Shown piece by piece: positions 6,535 to 6,979 of a stretch of 6,979 nt of DNA; within the stretch, counting starts at the first letter, position 1; each line of letters opens with the position of its first letter. The position numbers and the translations under genes were made by a program. Origin of the DNA: Candidatus Poribacteria bacterium (GTDB lineage: Bacteria > Poribacteria > WGA-4E > B28-G17); the NCBI GenBank assembly GCA_003645735.1, contig QNBQ01000082.1, positions 1 to 6,979 on the forward strand, written 5' to 3'. The notes under the pieces are model-generated. The model saw only the letters and a program-made list of their open reading frames with translations. It searched no databases and had not been told where the DNA came from.

Positions 6535-6979
6535 GGGAGCGGGGGTCGAGGTCGGGGGGGAGGAACAGCCCGAGGGCGAACAGCTTCCCCCCTCGGAAAG
6601 CCCTCATCCTCAAGCCCTCCTCCAAAACCCTGCCGTTCAGCAGTATCGAGACCGAGGGGTGATCCGACCCCGGGTTGGCCGACGGCACGGCGACGATCTC
6701 CCAGTAGCGGGGATGAAGGGGGTTGGGTATGGCGGCGGTCTCGAACGAGATCTCTCCCCCGAACCGGTAGCTCACCCTGTATGAGGGGCGAGGGCTTCGT
6801 TTAGAGGAGAAGCTGGGCATGACGACCGCCCGGTCGACCTCCGACCCGAAACCCCTCAAAACCGCCCTGCCCACGCCCGTCTCGGGCGAGATGGGGATCG
6901 AGCCGACCGATACCACCTCCTCCCCCCTGAAAAGCGCGATCCTCACGTCGGCCTCCCCCCCACGGCACTCCACCCACAC
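6476..6979 (-). CDS. C-terminal part of a probable exported beta-rich protein (truncated by window)
   Basis: The last ~167 residues of a protein whose N-terminus is off the right edge (GTG 6979 is at the edge and not a credible start). The sequence is beta-rich, with GFGSEVDRAVVMPSFSS (43-59), then YRVSYRFGG, then two Pro-rich strands and the ending SWRVYFLGEVVGEGRFER. The G-S-E-x-D-R-x-V-V-M-P-x-F strand pattern resembles C-terminal beta-sandwich segments seen in large secreted proteins such as the MXAN_6640-type putative metalloproteases; this is recollection of a pattern, not a search result. No catalytic site is in the visible part. It converges on and overlaps the ccmD-like gene by 59 bp. 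Function unknown. Confidence 0.65.
   Translation of the reverse strand: MWVECRGGEADVRIALFRGEEVVSVGSIPISPETGVGRAVLRGFGSEVDRAVVMPSFSSKRSPRPSYRVSYRFGGEISFETAAIPNPLHPRYWEIVAVPSANPGSDHPSVSILLNGRVLEEGLRMRAFRGGKLFALGLFLPPDLDPRSLSWRVYFLGEVVGEGRFER

Overview
The window is gene-dense, GC-rich DNA (roughly 60% by eye), with Arg codons strongly biased to AGG and frequent ATA (Ile). It has almost no spacer DNA and good purine-rich Shine-Dalgarno sites. A bacterial-type PanC, a bacterial EF-G2-type factor, a CcmD-like peptide and a TATAAT promoter point to a bacterium. The AGG/ATA bias resembles thermophilic or deep-branching uncultured lineages, but that placement is inference and I cannot name a phylum.

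Layout. Bases 1-2317, plus strand: a tightly overlapping run of the 3' end of a geranylgeranyl-reductase-family flavoprotein, a PHP-domain phosphoesterase-like protein (ATGA overlap) and an exported CsgG/FlgT-like protein (GTGA overlap). Bases 2309-6211, minus strand, read right to left: an EF-G2-type translation factor, pantothenate synthetase panC (5 bp downstream of it), and an unusual SagB-like nitroreductase (overlapping panC by 23 bp). The two blocks converge and overlap by 9 bp, with no visible terminator. Bases 6212-6366 form a divergent control region with an extended -10 promoter toward the EF-G2 gene and a separate promoter toward a small gene on the plus strand. That gene (6367-6534, 55 aa) looks like a stand-alone CcmD-family membrane peptide. 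Its 3' end overlaps the convergent 3' end of a minus-strand gene that runs off the right edge (6476-6979) and looks like the C-terminal part of an exported protein.

How the genes fit together: panC supplies pantothenate for coenzyme A, and the EF-G2-type factor acts on the ribosome. Their pairing probably reflects shared transcription rather than one pathway. The plus-strand trio has no obvious common pathway beyond a possible envelope or lipid theme. I found no RNA genes, CRISPR arrays, insertion sequences or att sites. The most interesting items are the small ccmD-like gene, the one-and-a-half-domain nitroreductase and the EF-G2-led operon. I do not see convincing evidence of an entirely new system.
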